DNA of 64,000 nucleotides from positions 27,935 to 91,934 of the forward strand of contig CAYVKM010000005.1 of assembly GCA_964452045.1 (NCBI GenBank), written 5' to 3'. Under the pieces are notes generated by a model that made no database searches, was not told the origin of the DNA, and saw nothing but the letters and a program-made list of their open reading frames with translations. The position numbers were made by a program, and so were the translations under genes. This stretch comes from CAYVKM01 sp964452045 (GTDB lineage Bacteria; Calditrichota; Calditrichia; RBG-13-44-9). Of this stretch, positions 51,801-60,338 are shown piece after piece. How positions within the stretch are numbered: the first letter of the stretch is position 1; every line of letters begins with the position of its first letter.

Positions 51801-52980
51801 ATTTCTTCTGATAAGTAAAAGTCAGATCAGAATCATAGAATGGAACTATACTGTAATACAAAACCGGAGAATTGATTTTTCCATCTATGGACAGATCTTT
51901 GGCTGGACCGTAAACCGTGATATTACCGGAGATTAGTCCTTGATTCAAAAGTTCGAGTATTGGTGCGGATATGGCAAGATTTTTTGCTGAGTAATCAGCA
52001 ATGTGGATATTGAAATTTAAAATAGGTTTAAACAAGCTCCCCAGATCACCGGTGAGACGGAACGCACCATCTTCCGCCCTCCCCTCAACCGGTGATAAAA
52101 TCATATCTTGCTTATCAAAAAGTATCTGAAAATCATTTGTATTGATGTTCTGTCCAAACAGCAGACTATGCATTTTATGAACATCGATCTGCCCTTTAAC
52201 TTCAACGCCTTTTATATTAAAGCTGTTAGATCTCAGTTGGAGGTTGCCCGAAAGAATAGCTTCCTGCACAGAAAAACTTTCTGAGTTTAAAAATGGTATA
52301 CTTTTTTTAATCTGGCTATTTTCTAGCTGAGCAGAAATTTCCCATTTTTTATTTGAAAGGTCAATGTCACCAGTTAACGTAAGGTCCTTAGAAGCGGATT
52401 CAAATAATTCACCTCTTAAATTCAGGTTGGCCATCATGGTAGAATTTATGATTAGGTAACCATCGAGTTTACTCACTAGTTTGGTAATGTTCTCAGAAGA
52501 TTTTCCCCACAAAATTTGTCCGTTTTCAATGAAAATCCGATCAACTTCTGCAAGTTTTTTAAAACCGGCTAAAATTTCTGTAACATCAACCGGTTTTTCC
52601 GAATCTTTCTGTGTTGTGTCCTTTTTTTCAGTAAAAAGAATTAGTTTAGGGTTTTTAAAGGTAATGGACTCAATTACTCGGAGAGGGTCCAGCTTGTTAT
52701 AAATTAATTTGTGGATACTATATCCAATCTGAATTTCATCAAGATTAAGGATATAATCTCCATCTTTGCTTCCGGCCGTAATATTATAGAAGGACATATA
52801 ACCGAAGCCGAGGGAGAAGTTACTCATGGCAAAAGTTTCGCCTAGATAGGGCTGTAATCCTTCCTGAATCGTGGCGCTAATCTCGGATCGAATAGGGGTG
52901 AAACGCCAAACCAGATTTATGGATAAAATTGCTGTGAAAAGCAAAATGAAAAAGTAAAATACCCAGGTATTCTTTCGCAT
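48826..52980 (-). CDS. tamB: TamB-like (DUF490) translocation/lipid transport protein
   Basis: 1384 aa. An N-terminal membrane anchor (VFYFFILLFTAILSINLVWR) is followed by a very long series of short beta strands, as in the bridge-like TamB/AsmA-type groove that moves lipids across the periplasm. The C-terminal DUF490 part includes SRVTFPFLEVQESTASGEEN and RVEYLDMSFRVDRFGAIFNR, and ends in aromatic strands (DFRIRLRHSFNF) that look inserted in the outer membrane. It is followed directly by bamA, the arrangement in FCB bacteria that lack TamA. Confidence 0.9.
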   Translation of the reverse strand: MRKNTWVFYFFILLFTAILSINLVWRFTPIRSEISATIQEGLQPYLGETFAMSNFSLGFGYMSFYNITAGSKDGDYILNLDEIQIGYSIHKLIYNKLDPLRVIESITFKNPKLILFTEKKDTTQKDSEKPVDVTEILAGFKKLAEVDRIFIENGQILWGKSSENITKLVSKLDGYLIINSTMMANLNLRGELFESASKDLTLTGDIDLSNKKWEISAQLENSQIKKSIPFLNSESFSVQEAILSGNLQLRSNSFNIKGVEVKGQIDVHKMHSLLFGQNINTNDFQILFDKQDMILSPVEGRAEDGAFRLTGDLGSLFKPILNFNIHIADYSAKNLAISAPILELLNQGLISGNITVYGPAKDLSIDGKINSPVLYYSIVPFYDSDLTFTYQKKLWKFTSIDCHSIGLDHSGEGEIDFNNMKMQLNLFSKLHLGSQLFSIVTKLNDADMEYSTSIEGDFPTQTFWGSTKANFSNQKQSLMNFSTDFKLVKDQITLRSTESFPDNFSIYADVITLWDNPTFNILELKNVPVDSLSQNAAVKWIFSKFRNDFYFSGPVNYPTVKVNFSNDKSKEILFSFVGSAINLIEPNFKFRGKFSFQTMPDKIQGDILLEDHSNEFWIKLDAPNIADANFSIRSSENQPISGEVNFAKINVYRYLGRLAELQKSITEGALSGNIKFAGYSSDPEISFNLHGENFIINENGYYSLNMEGNYQNFILNLPEATINYNNRPIMQANFNWNTQKDYIRSRLRGKEIETNFVASTIFKDPQLIRGNIEYIVNIDGLFDRPNISGNISMQNGFIKKKSFQNLDITFTDSIPPNATLFQIKKHQIKIPKFVYYDENGYSIEAYGRLPIDSNSEMDIHINADGNVLAELPSLINYFQNPDCDGMLNLHLIGTRENPKLAAGEIKIYSGSIGFESVIPSLQNLQADISLQEGEQFISIKNLEGDLLGRHVKIFNIDQIQSENKSLEPWFFEDIGLNLGVLILETDSRGIPLSIPGLMNPGDIGYFVTAGKTDNEKFYFTGPQEQPHVRGKVTLIDSRVTFPFLEVQESTASGEENKVLDFLMSIDWDVQVKAGMGNRYFVDIPAVIDRVYLDLNIDKVSEGLTFTGKLNDESFRTEGGVESTRGRVEYLDMSFRVDRFGAIFNRFEIYPEVYGRAWTTVRDSTNFPRDIYLVLYTIDPETNQEVAGGRWEDFRFKLVTSDPTIGETQESVLAYLGYSADNISGKAGDVGLTVTENYLIRPLVRPLERKLERSLQLDYVRFRSHFTSNIINYGFHNRLKIFQEANYNYQNLNYSLDPALLLLQSSEITLGKYLMSGIYLTYSGQLVAIYDEPKLGLNHKFGIEYRLLRNLLLEFEYDKLQFDPQYYSRDALNDFRIRLRHSFNF

Positions 52981-53509
52981 TATATTTTGTTTTCGTTATA
53001 AAACTTTCTAATGAGTATCATCGACCTCATTTTTATCGATTTTTAATCCTATTTCGTTCCCGGGAAAAAGAAAAAGTGTAAACCCTTATAAAATAGATAT
53101 GTTATTATCAAATATTAAAGAACAAAATAATTTAGGCAGAAATAATTATTTATCAAAATCCCTACGATAGTTTTTTCAAATCTATTAAATACCTATCTCA
53201 GGTAATAAGGTCTATGGTCGAAAATACTAATTGTGAAGTATGATCAGCACTATTGATGAAGTACCTAATCAAAGAAATCTATAGATATTATGTCTATAAA
53301 AGGAATGTCGGCATTTCAAATAATAGTGTCGAAAAAATGAACACATGATTGGATAAACGACATCTATCCGAAAATTTCGTAAAATTAACCCACCTTTTAA
53401 GTCTATATTTTACAATACAATATAGAAACAATCCGGATTTGTCCCAATATTTTGTTTCTGGCATACATATTGCCGATTAGATACTTGTCGACTAATTTCG
53501 GAGCGCATA
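52981..53509. other. AT-rich divergent intergenic region
   Basis: 529 bp between tamB (minus) and the FlhG-like gene (plus). No open frame, tRNA or palindrome stands out. The only notable site is GCCGATTA at 53472-53479, close to the FliA-type -10 element. The AT content is visibly higher than in neighbouring genes, which fits promoters on both sides. Confidence 0.5.
53472..53479 (+). promoter_or_regulatory. Possible sigma-28 (FliA-type) -10 element
   Basis: GCCGATTA matches seven of eight bases of the FliA consensus GCCGATAA and lies 30 nt before the TTG of the FlhG-like gene. The matching -35 (TTTTGTTT, 14 nt upstream) is poor and its spacing is 3 nt too long. Autoregulation by the FliA-like sigma factor encoded next is possible but weakly supported. 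Confidence 0.25.
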
Positions 53510-54565
53510 TTGAGTTTTTCATCTGATACTACTATTACAAAAACAGTCTGGTCTTCTTGCATTTTTTTTGTAATTCTCATTATTACCTTTAGTGCAACGG
53601 CGAGTAATGTCTCGGAACATACAATACTTCAGAATGCATCAAATACCAAGATCGATCAAAATTATTATGATATAAATAAAGTATTACAAGAAAATTATAT
53701 AAAATTTCAAGGGAGTGAAAATCCGATCATGAAAGATCAACTAATGAATCGAAAATTCAAGGGATTGAAGTATCCACTTTATCATCCCCCTGTCTTTAGA
53801 AAACAAACACAAAAAATTATTGTAATGAGCGGTAAGAATAATGTTGGTAAAAGTCTGTTTTGTCGGTTATTCAGCTGGATTCTCTCGCTTAAAAATGAGC
53901 ATATCCTCCTGGTTGATTGTGACTTTCAGAATTCGAAATTAGATGAATTTTTCCATTCAATTTCCGATTCGAGACTTCTTTCCACTGACGAGAATATATT
54001 GAGAATTTCTAGCAATCTGGATTTTCTTTCATGTAAAGAATTACAAACAGCACTCACTGAGGATCCTCTTCTTTCCCTAAGCGAGTATATCGAATCCATT
54101 TCAACCGGCTATGATTTCGTTATTATCGATACCCAAACAGGTTTAAGTGATCTCAATCTGGAACTCCTCATCTTTGCTGATACAGGAATATTAATCAGTA
54201 CACCGGACCCCTCAGCTTTGTTGGATACATATATGCTAATTCGTAGCAGTCTTTCCCATATTAATGCGCCAGATTTTCGCCTAGTAATGAACCAGATTTT
54301 ATCCAATAGTGAAGTAATTGAACTGTATGACAACCTGAATACGGCTCTGGCAAATTTTTTGAATTTCGAAATCGGATTAATAGGTAAAATTCCTTTTGAC
54401 ACCTCAGTCGATTTCTCATCTGCAAAGTTAACTTCTGAATTTGAAGATTCAACCGCAATTCGGGAAGTGGAAAAAATTGTGAATCTGGTACAGATGGTAA
54501 AGTCCAAAATCTCCCAGGTTACCGGTACGCACATTTCAGTTCCTGCTTATCGAGGACAAATTTGA
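53510..54565 (+). CDS. FlhG/MinD-like P-loop ATPase with hydrophobic N-terminus
   Basis: 351 aa from a TTG with GGAG six nt upstream. The ATPase domain (about 100-330) has the deviant Walker A SGKNNVGKS (signature lysine K109, P-loop lysine K114), switch region LLVDCDFQNSKLDEFF, and Walker B FVIIDTQTGLSDLN, as in FlhG/MinD. The first 35 residues hold a hydrophobic stretch (CIFFVILIITFSATAS) like a signal peptide or anchor, unexpected for a cytoplasmic ATPase. A later ATG (53749) would remove it but has a poorly spaced ribosome site. The FliA-like sigma gene follows directly, as flhG precedes fliA in flagellar operons. No C-terminal amphipathic helix is clear. Confidence 0.75.
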   Translation: MSFSSDTTITKTVWSSCIFFVILIITFSATASNVSEHTILQNASNTKIDQNYYDINKVLQENYIKFQGSENPIMKDQLMNRKFKGLKYPLYHPPVFRKQTQKIIVMSGKNNVGKSLFCRLFSWILSLKNEHILLVDCDFQNSKLDEFFHSISDSRLLSTDENILRISSNLDFLSCKELQTALTEDPLLSLSEYIESISTGYDFVIIDTQTGLSDLNLELLIFADTGILISTPDPSALLDTYMLIRSSLSHINAPDFRLVMNQILSNSEVIELYDNLNTALANFLNFEIGLIGKIPFDTSVDFSSAKLTSEFEDSTAIREVEKIVNLVQMVKSKISQVTGTHISVPAYRGQI

Positions 54566-54597
54566 AATTTGAAAAAGATGAAAAAAGATAAAATTAC

Positions 54598-54603
54598 AGG
54601 AGG
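54598..54603 (+). promoter_or_regulatory. Shine-Dalgarno site fixing the FliA-like sigma start
   Basis: AGGAGG lies 10 nt before the ATG at 54614 and inside the longer open frame that could begin at 54569. The start at 54614 also matches the usual N-terminus of the family. Confidence 0.75.
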
Positions 54604-54613
54604 CTTAAAGGTT

Positions 54614-55369
54614 ATGAAGAAAAATGTAGAACCACTCTGGCAGGATTATTTTGAAACAAAAGATTCTGAATTAAGGAATCGTCTGATGCACAAATACTTG
54701 GGAGTTGTGCATTATGTTGTGAGCAAACTCTTTAAGTCTATCCCCAGCCATGTTGAGAGGGACGATTTGGTGAATATTGGGGTAATTGGTTTGGGAGAGG
54801 CTTTGGACCGTTACAATCCATATTTCGGAATCAAGTTTGAGACTTATGCTATTCCCAGAGTAAGGGGCGCAATTATCGATGAACTCCGGAAACAGGATTG
54901 GATACCCAGATCGTTACGATCCAAATCAAATATGATAAAAAGAGTTGTGGAGGATTTAGAGCAGGCTTATCGCGGTGAAGTAACTTCTCAGGAAGTAGCC
55001 CAACATTTGGGAATATCAGAATCCGAATATCAACATTGGCAATCTCAGGTAATTCAGACCAATATTATTTCATTGGATAAACCCAATCACAATTATGATG
55101 AACATAATCTTTATGATGTGGTGGAGGATGAGAGCAGTACAAACGCATTAGAAAGTCTGGAAGAAGAGGAAATGAAAAAAATCTTAGTTAAGGTCATTAA
55201 AAGACTTCCTGAAAAAGCCAGATTAGCAATCACGCTTTATTATTTCGAGCATTTGACTTTTAAGGAAATCGGGTCAATTCTCAATGTTTCTGAATCCCGG
55301 ATATCGCAAATTCACAGTGAAACTACCGAACGCATGCGAAAAATGATTCGGGAAGAATTATTTGTCTGA
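54614..55369 (+). CDS. FliA/WhiG-type alternative sigma factor (sigma-28 family)
   Basis: 251 aa. Sigma region 2 (HYVVSKLFKSIPSHVERDDL, GLGEALDRYNPYFGIKFETY) leads to the hallmark VRGAIIDELRKQDWIPRSLR, which separates FliA/WhiG from other sigma-70 groups. Region 3 (EVTSQEVAQHLGISESEYQH) and region 4 with a helix-turn-helix (LTFKEIGSILNVSESRISQI) are complete. It recognises GCCGATAA-type promoters in flagellated species. It is coupled to a FlhG-like ATPase upstream and an HDOD protein downstream. No FlgM anti-sigma factor or flagellar gene is seen, so its regulon here is unknown. Confidence 0.92.
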   Translation: MKKNVEPLWQDYFETKDSELRNRLMHKYLGVVHYVVSKLFKSIPSHVERDDLVNIGVIGLGEALDRYNPYFGIKFETYAIPRVRGAIIDELRKQDWIPRSLRSKSNMIKRVVEDLEQAYRGEVTSQEVAQHLGISESEYQHWQSQVIQTNIISLDKPNHNYDEHNLYDVVEDESSTNALESLEEEEMKKILVKVIKRLPEKARLAITLYYFEHLTFKEIGSILNVSESRISQIHSETTERMRKMIREELFV

Positions 55370-55468
55370 TGATCGCTATCTGGAGTAGGAAAGCAATTGA
55401 AATTTTTAGGTAGCAAAGGTCACATCAAAGATCAAAATGAAACGCCAAGTAAAATTTCCGGATAGGTA

Positions 55469-56371
55469 ATGAAAGAAAAAAAACCTGACAGATCTGAAGT
55501 TGAAAATAAGGTCAAAAATCTGGCCAAAATATCGACGTTGCCGAATATAGCACTTAAGGTGATGGATCTTGTGGAAAATCCCAGAACCTCTGTCTCGGTT
55601 CTCGCCAACATCATTTCCGCCGATCACATTTTGACTGCCAGGGTACTCAAATTGGCGAATTCCGCTTATTATGGATTTCCACGACAAATTTCAACTTTAA
55701 ATCTTGCCGTGGTAGTGCTTGGATTTAATGCTTTACGTGATCTGGTTTTCGGTATCTCAGTGATTGATCAATTTTCGGCAAACAATTTTGATGAAGATTT
55801 AGATGTGACCCAGTTTTGGCGACACGCGCTATTTGTTGGGAGTGGTGCTAAATTTTTATCAAAATTCTTAGATTATCCGATTTGCGGAGAAGTATTCGTC
55901 GCCGGATTATTACATGATATCGGTTATCCGGTTTTACTCCAATATTTTCCGGATTATTTTGAGAACGTTCGAAAATTTTCATTAAATAAAAATATTTCCT
56001 TTTATGAAGCTGAGCGAAAGGTCCTTGGCTTTGATCATGCAGAACTGGGTGCATGGTTGGCGAAAGGTTGGAATTTGCCAGATAAAATTGTGCAGGCAAT
56101 ACGTTTTCATCATTCCCCTGAAAAAATTAATGATTATCCCGATCTGGTCAGAATTATTCATATCGCTGATATGCTTAGTTATACAATTGGTGAGGGTACC
56201 GGTCTGGAACAGGGTAAACAAGAAAAAATCAATAATGTTGTGGGGAAAATTAAGCAATATTTTTCCAAAAACGGACATCCAATAGACTTCTTCCAGGACA
56301 AAATGAAAAAGGAAGTAGAGAGAGTAAATGGATTTCTCGAGTCACTTAATTACATGGATGTGAGTGCGTAA
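55469..56371 (+). CDS. HDOD-domain signalling protein
   Basis: 300 aa, no membrane segment. The HDOD fold is clear: LAKISTLPNIALKVMDLVEN at the start, ISADHILTARVLKLANSAYY, the HD-like GLLHDIG, then GFDHAELGAWLAKGWNLPDK and AIRFHHSPEK. HDOD proteins are non-enzymatic or uncertain relatives of HD phosphohydrolases and often sit in chemotaxis, motility or cyclic-di-GMP operons. It starts 99 nt after the sigma gene and ends 23 nt before a histidine-kinase-like gene, so the three are likely one operon. Confidence 0.92.
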   Translation: MKEKKPDRSEVENKVKNLAKISTLPNIALKVMDLVENPRTSVSVLANIISADHILTARVLKLANSAYYGFPRQISTLNLAVVVLGFNALRDLVFGISVIDQFSANNFDEDLDVTQFWRHALFVGSGAKFLSKFLDYPICGEVFVAGLLHDIGYPVLLQYFPDYFENVRKFSLNKNISFYEAERKVLGFDHAELGAWLAKGWNLPDKIVQAIRFHHSPEKINDYPDLVRIIHIADMLSYTIGEGTGLEQGKQEKINNVVGKIKQYFSKNGHPIDFFQDKMKKEVERVNGFLESLNYMDVSA

Positions 56372-56394
56372 CTTAATATCGAAGGAGAATAAGG

Positions 56395-57819
56395 ATGTTT
56401 TCTGAACCTGATGAAAAACTGGATGTACAAGAAATTTTCAATAGTTATAAAGAACCCGCCGAAAAATCTCCTCAATTAGACATTATTATAGAACATTACC
56501 TTTCTTTAATGAATCACTTAAAACAAGATATTAACGGTTTGCGTGAGGATTTAAGCGAACATAAAAAAATAAGAGGTGAGATTTCCGATTCCCTTGAGGA
56601 GTTTCTATCAATTCAAAAATTATCGTCAATCATAACTCAAAGTCAGTCTCATCAACAAATTGCGCAAACGTTGGATGATATTACTCAGAAGGTTATAGCA
56701 CACGATGATTTCGAATTATTCTTTTTGGAAAATGATGAGCTGGAACCGGTCAATAAAAAACCAAAGTCAGATTTTTTGATGCTTTTGAAGAGTATTCAGG
56801 AAGAGGGAATTCTCGATTGGTTGTGGGAACAGGGTCATCCGATTGTTGTGCCGGTAAACGATTTTTTAATCTATGATAAGTTACATTTTAAAACAGGAAA
56901 TATCATAATCTCACCCATGATCCTGAATAACAAAGGTACCGGTGTATTTTTGTTCTACTCTAAAAAAGAACAGGCAAATTTCAGTTTAAGAGATCTGGAA
57001 TTATTGAACATATTAACCCAGCAAGCTGCCATCGCTATTCAATATACCAATATCTACAAAAAAGTAGAGAGAACACACGAGGCCCTGAAGAAGAGTCAGC
57101 ATCAGTTAATGCGATCACTCAAATTAGCAACGGTGGGAGAATTAGCCGGTGGAATAGCACATGAAATTAACAATCCATTACAGATCATTATGGGCAACAT
57201 TCAGGTTGCCAGAATGGGCCATAAAGTTGAAGAGAGCCTGAAAGTTGTTGAAGCACAGGCAATGCGAATTGCAAATATCGTGAGAGGTTTGTTAAATATG
57301 GCAAGACAAAATAATATTGAATCAAATTCGGATTATGTAGAAGTGAATTCGCTTATCATGAGCACGTTGAATTTGGTCAGAGGGCAGATAGAAAAGAGGA
57401 ATATTGAAATAAATATGGATCTTGGGAAAAAGATACCGGTATTGAAATGCAGTTCGGTTTACTTCCAGCAGGTTTTATTGAACTTTATTTTGCACTCTAA
57501 AAAGCAAATTGGTCAGGATGGTAGACTGGACATCAGCAGCCGCATCGATGAGAACGATTGGATTCACATTGAAATCAATGATTCCGGTGCCGCATTGCCC
57601 CCTGAGTATGTAAAAAAAGTGATGGATCCATTTTCGGATTTGGAGAATACAGCGGAGATGAATCTTGGATTAACGGTTAGTGTACAGATGATCCGGGATC
57701 TGGGTGGAGTTGTGAAAATTCAATCGGCCAAAGAATCGGGAAATAAAATTATTATAAAAATTCCCAAAGGGGCAGAAAAAATCAGTGATGAAGGCGAAGA
57801 AAAAGCTTTGCTGGGTTAG
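56395..57819 (+). CDS. GAF-domain histidine-kinase-like protein with degenerate ATP site
   Basis: 474 aa, cytoplasmic. Helical N-terminus, GAF domain (about 75-220), dimerisation domain with H256 in GGIAHEINNPLQ, then an HATPase domain. The ATP site departs from consensus. The N-box reads NFILHSKKQ, with His367 where the magnesium-binding Asn normally lies, and the G1 box reads DSGAALP (D396 kept, second Gly replaced by Ala400). The F- and G2-box regions (MDPFSDLE, NLGLTVSVQM) are recognisable. It may be a weak or dead kinase acting as scaffold, or need a partner. RBS GAAGGAG lies before the ATG. Confidence 0.88.
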   Translation: MFSEPDEKLDVQEIFNSYKEPAEKSPQLDIIIEHYLSLMNHLKQDINGLREDLSEHKKIRGEISDSLEEFLSIQKLSSIITQSQSHQQIAQTLDDITQKVIAHDDFELFFLENDELEPVNKKPKSDFLMLLKSIQEEGILDWLWEQGHPIVVPVNDFLIYDKLHFKTGNIIISPMILNNKGTGVFLFYSKKEQANFSLRDLELLNILTQQAAIAIQYTNIYKKVERTHEALKKSQHQLMRSLKLATVGELAGGIAHEINNPLQIIMGNIQVARMGHKVEESLKVVEAQAMRIANIVRGLLNMARQNNIESNSDYVEVNSLIMSTLNLVRGQIEKRNIEINMDLGKKIPVLKCSSVYFQQVLLNFILHSKKQIGQDGRLDISSRIDENDWIHIEINDSGAALPPEYVKKVMDPFSDLENTAEMNLGLTVSVQMIRDLGGVVKIQSAKESGNKIIIKIPKGAEKISDEGEEKALLG

Positions 57820-58122
57820 AAGAATTTGATTCTTATCTTGTTATGGTCTGCTCTTTCAAATTCCTTCTTTAAATCTGGTTAAAAATAGTTAGCCGATTTA
57901 TATGTTTCCTTATAAATACGCTTAATCCTAATTTTGATCATTAATTCGCTTCTCATAGGTTTACTTTAGTTATATCCGGATTAGTCTTTTTACCTCTCCT
58001 TGATCAACCATTTACATCCAATACTTCTTTTTAAGAAAAGTTATTAATTGTCTCTAAAAATATTTGTATATTCTCAATACTCCATATGAGCTGGTTTTTT
58101 AAACGTTGGATGATATCCCAGT
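57820..58122 (+). other. Intergenic region without recognised features
   Basis: 303 bp, AT-rich. A GCCGATTTA at 57892 resembles a FliA-type -10, but no -35 with proper spacing is present. No hairpin with T-tract and no small ORF with ribosome site were seen. Confidence 0.5.
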
Positions 58123-59289
58123 ATGACCGAGCAAAATAAAAACAATGCAAAAATTCTGATAGTTGACGACAGTCAGGAAAGTATCGATCTACTCCTCTAT
58201 TTTCTAAAACCGGCAAACTATCAGATATTTACTGCAATGGATGGGGAAGAAGCGCTAAAGCAAGTTGAAAAGATTGCGCCGGATATCATTTTGCTCGATA
58301 TCATGTTGCCCAAGATCGATGGGTTTGAAGTGTGCAAGCGCCTCAAAGGAAAACAATCGACCTTTCACATCCCCATTATTATGATTACCGCCTTAAAAGA
58401 GCTAAAAGACAAAATACGGGCGCTGGAAGCCGGAGCGGATGATTTCGTGACCAAACCGTTTGATAATGTGGAATTACTGGCCAGGGTCAAGTCTTTGCTT
58501 CGGATAAAACATTATTATGATGAAATTCTGAAAAGAAACAAGGAACTGGAAAAACAGAAAGAGGCGCTGCTCCGGGAAGATCTTCTGAAAAAAGAATTGA
58601 CCAACCTGATTGTCCATGATATGAAAAATCCCTTATTCGTCATTCAGGGGAATCTGCAAATGATGGAAATGAATGGGGGAGAAGGGTCAAAGCAAAATCA
58701 GGATGTGTATACGCAAAGAATTGCCCGTAGTAGTCGCAGCCTGCTCAGAATGATCTTAAATCTTCTGGATATCAGTCGTCTAGAACAGCAAAAAATGGAA
58801 ATTGAACCCGTATCCACAGATCTAAACAGCATGGTAAGCGATATTGTCAGTTCATTTAAAGACATTCCTGAACATCAGTCAAAATCGGTACATATGAAGC
58901 TGCATGAAGCACTTTCTAATGTGTATGTGGATAAAGATGTATTTGAGCGGGTTCTGGAGAATTGCTTTAATTACACTTTTCAGAATACACCGGAATTTAT
59001 GAGCGTACTGATTGAGACGGGTCAATTACCTGAAAGTAAGATCCGATTGAAAATTTCTCATGATGGCAAGCCCATTCCCGAAGAATACAAGGAAAAAATC
59101 TTTCAGAAAAATGCTCAGCCTGAATTAAAAAAGGCCGGTTATAAACCTGCCCGGGGTTTAGGCCTTATTTTTTGCAAAATGGCGATGGAAATGCAGGGTG
59201 GAAAAATTTATTTATCTTCCGAAGTCAAGGATCAAAATTGTTTTGTGCTGGAGATTCCGACCTTAAAAGCAGTCAGGAAAAAAGAATAA
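58123..59289 (+). CDS. Receiver-histidine-kinase hybrid with degenerate ATP site
   Basis: 388 aa. The N-terminal receiver (about 8-125) is intact: Asp59 in IILLDIMLP, and Lys in FVTKPFD. A coiled linker leads to a dimerisation domain with H165 in LIVHDMKNPL. In the C-terminal HATPase domain the N-box reads LENCFNYTFQNTP, placing Tyr284 at the magnesium-binding Asn, and the G1 box reads HDGKPIP, with His313 for the essential Asp. The G2 box (RGLGLIF) is kept. Receiver-first hybrids often take input from another kinase. It stands 303 nt after the previous kinase-like gene on the same strand. Confidence 0.88.
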   Translation: MTEQNKNNAKILIVDDSQESIDLLLYFLKPANYQIFTAMDGEEALKQVEKIAPDIILLDIMLPKIDGFEVCKRLKGKQSTFHIPIIMITALKELKDKIRALEAGADDFVTKPFDNVELLARVKSLLRIKHYYDEILKRNKELEKQKEALLREDLLKKELTNLIVHDMKNPLFVIQGNLQMMEMNGGEGSKQNQDVYTQRIARSSRSLLRMILNLLDISRLEQQKMEIEPVSTDLNSMVSDIVSSFKDIPEHQSKSVHMKLHEALSNVYVDKDVFERVLENCFNYTFQNTPEFMSVLIETGQLPESKIRLKISHDGKPIPEEYKEKIFQKNAQPELKKAGYKPARGLGLIFCKMAMEMQGGKIYLSSEVKDQNCFVLEIPTLKAVRKKE

Positions 59290-59337
59290 ACAGGTAAAAT
59301 TTTCCTCTCTTCAATTCTTATCAATCATTTTTATTGA

Positions 59338-59709
59338 TTAAACAGCCACAACCATAGCAATGGAAGCATCTTTGGAATGGGAAATGGAAATGTGAATTTC
59401 TTTATCCTTTAATAATTCAGCCGTCTTCCCATATAGTCTGATCTCCGGTTTTCCTTTCTCATCGTTTATAACTTCCACATCTTTCCAGGTCATCCCTTTT
59501 CCCAGACCAAGACCTGTTACTTTAAAGACAGCTTCTTTGGCAGCAAACCGGGCTGCATAACTGCCCCTGTCCTTTTTTTTCTGACAGTACTGGATCTCTG
59601 CTTCGGTAAAGATTCTTCTCAGAAATTTATCACCATATTTTTCCAGAAGTTTTTCTATTCGCTCTATTTCAATTAAATCCACACCAACTGAGTATACCGA
59701 CATAAACAA
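59338..59709 (-). CDS. acpS: Holo-[acyl-carrier-protein] synthase AcpS
   Basis: 123 aa, standard length. It attaches 4'-phosphopantetheine from CoA to apo-ACP. The N-terminal VGVDLIEIERIEKLL supplies the magnesium-binding Asp, and RFAAKEAVFKVTGLG supplies the second acidic ligand and Lys. A further ISISHSKDASIAMVVA is typical of the fold. It is convergent with the hybrid kinase gene and 94 nt downstream of an EVE-domain gene. Confidence 0.95.
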   Translation of the reverse strand: MFMSVYSVGVDLIEIERIEKLLEKYGDKFLRRIFTEAEIQYCQKKKDRGSYAARFAAKEAVFKVTGLGLGKGMTWKDVEVINDEKGKPEIRLYGKTAELLKDKEIHISISHSKDASIAMVVAV

Positions 59710-59803
59710 GCTCCTTACCTTTTAACCTGCTTACTTATGTATCAATTAAAAACTTTTATTTAAATTTTAGAACTTCAAACAAAAAATATATATCAGGATT
59801 TAA

Positions 59804-60265
59804 TCACTTTTCGGATCTCAAGTTCTGAATAGTGTTCCATTGTGCTTTTGTGATTGGCTGTACCGAGAGACGGCTGTTTTTGAATAAAACCATTTCCTTC
59901 AATTTGGGTATATTCTTTAGTTTATTTCGGGTGATGGGCGGATTGAAATCTTCCAGATATTGAATATCTACCATAAACCAGCGTGGTTCTTCCCTGGTGC
60001 TTTTCGGATCGAAATGATCATTGGAAGGATCGAATTGGGTATGATCCGGATAAGCCTCCCTCACAATTTTAACTACACCCATAATGGTTTGAGGATCCAC
60101 TACACTGTGGTAAAAAAAGGCCAGATCGTTTTTTTTCATCTCCTTCAGATAATTTCGGGCCTGATAATTTCTCACGCCATCCCAGGAGGTAATCTTGTTT
60201 TTCTCTTTTTTTAAATCCTGCCAGGTGAACTCTTCCGGGTCTGATTTCAAAAGCCAGTATTTCAT
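59804..60265 (-). CDS. EVE-domain protein
   Basis: 153 aa. It begins MKYWLLKSDPEEFTWQDLKK, then WDGVRNYQARNYLKEMKKND, LAFFYHSVVDPQTIMGVVKI and YPDHTQFDPSNDHFDPKS, the familiar EVE layout (PUA-like fold; the human relative is THYN1). EVE domains bind modified bases in DNA or RNA. It is a stand-alone version with no nuclease partner, so a housekeeping role is more likely than defence. Confidence 0.92.
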   Translation of the reverse strand: MKYWLLKSDPEEFTWQDLKKEKNKITSWDGVRNYQARNYLKEMKKNDLAFFYHSVVDPQTIMGVVKIVREAYPDHTQFDPSNDHFDPKSTREEPRWFMVDIQYLEDFNPPITRNKLKNIPKLKEMVLFKNSRLSVQPITKAQWNTIQNLRSEK

Positions 60266-60338
60266 TTATTTCCTTTTTGAAATGTATATTTCAGTGTTTC
60301 TTATCCAAATAAGGGGTAACCTTTAATCCTTCATGATC

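Noticed and set aside
57892..57900. GCCGATTTA as a second FliA-type promoter before the receiver-kinase gene
   Set aside because: No -35 element at proper spacing and 223 nt from the gene; several chance matches to a 7-mer are expected in 64 kb.
59804..60265. EVE-domain gene as part of a defence system
   Set aside because: No restriction nuclease, methylase or helicase is nearby; its neighbours are acpS and a TPR protein.
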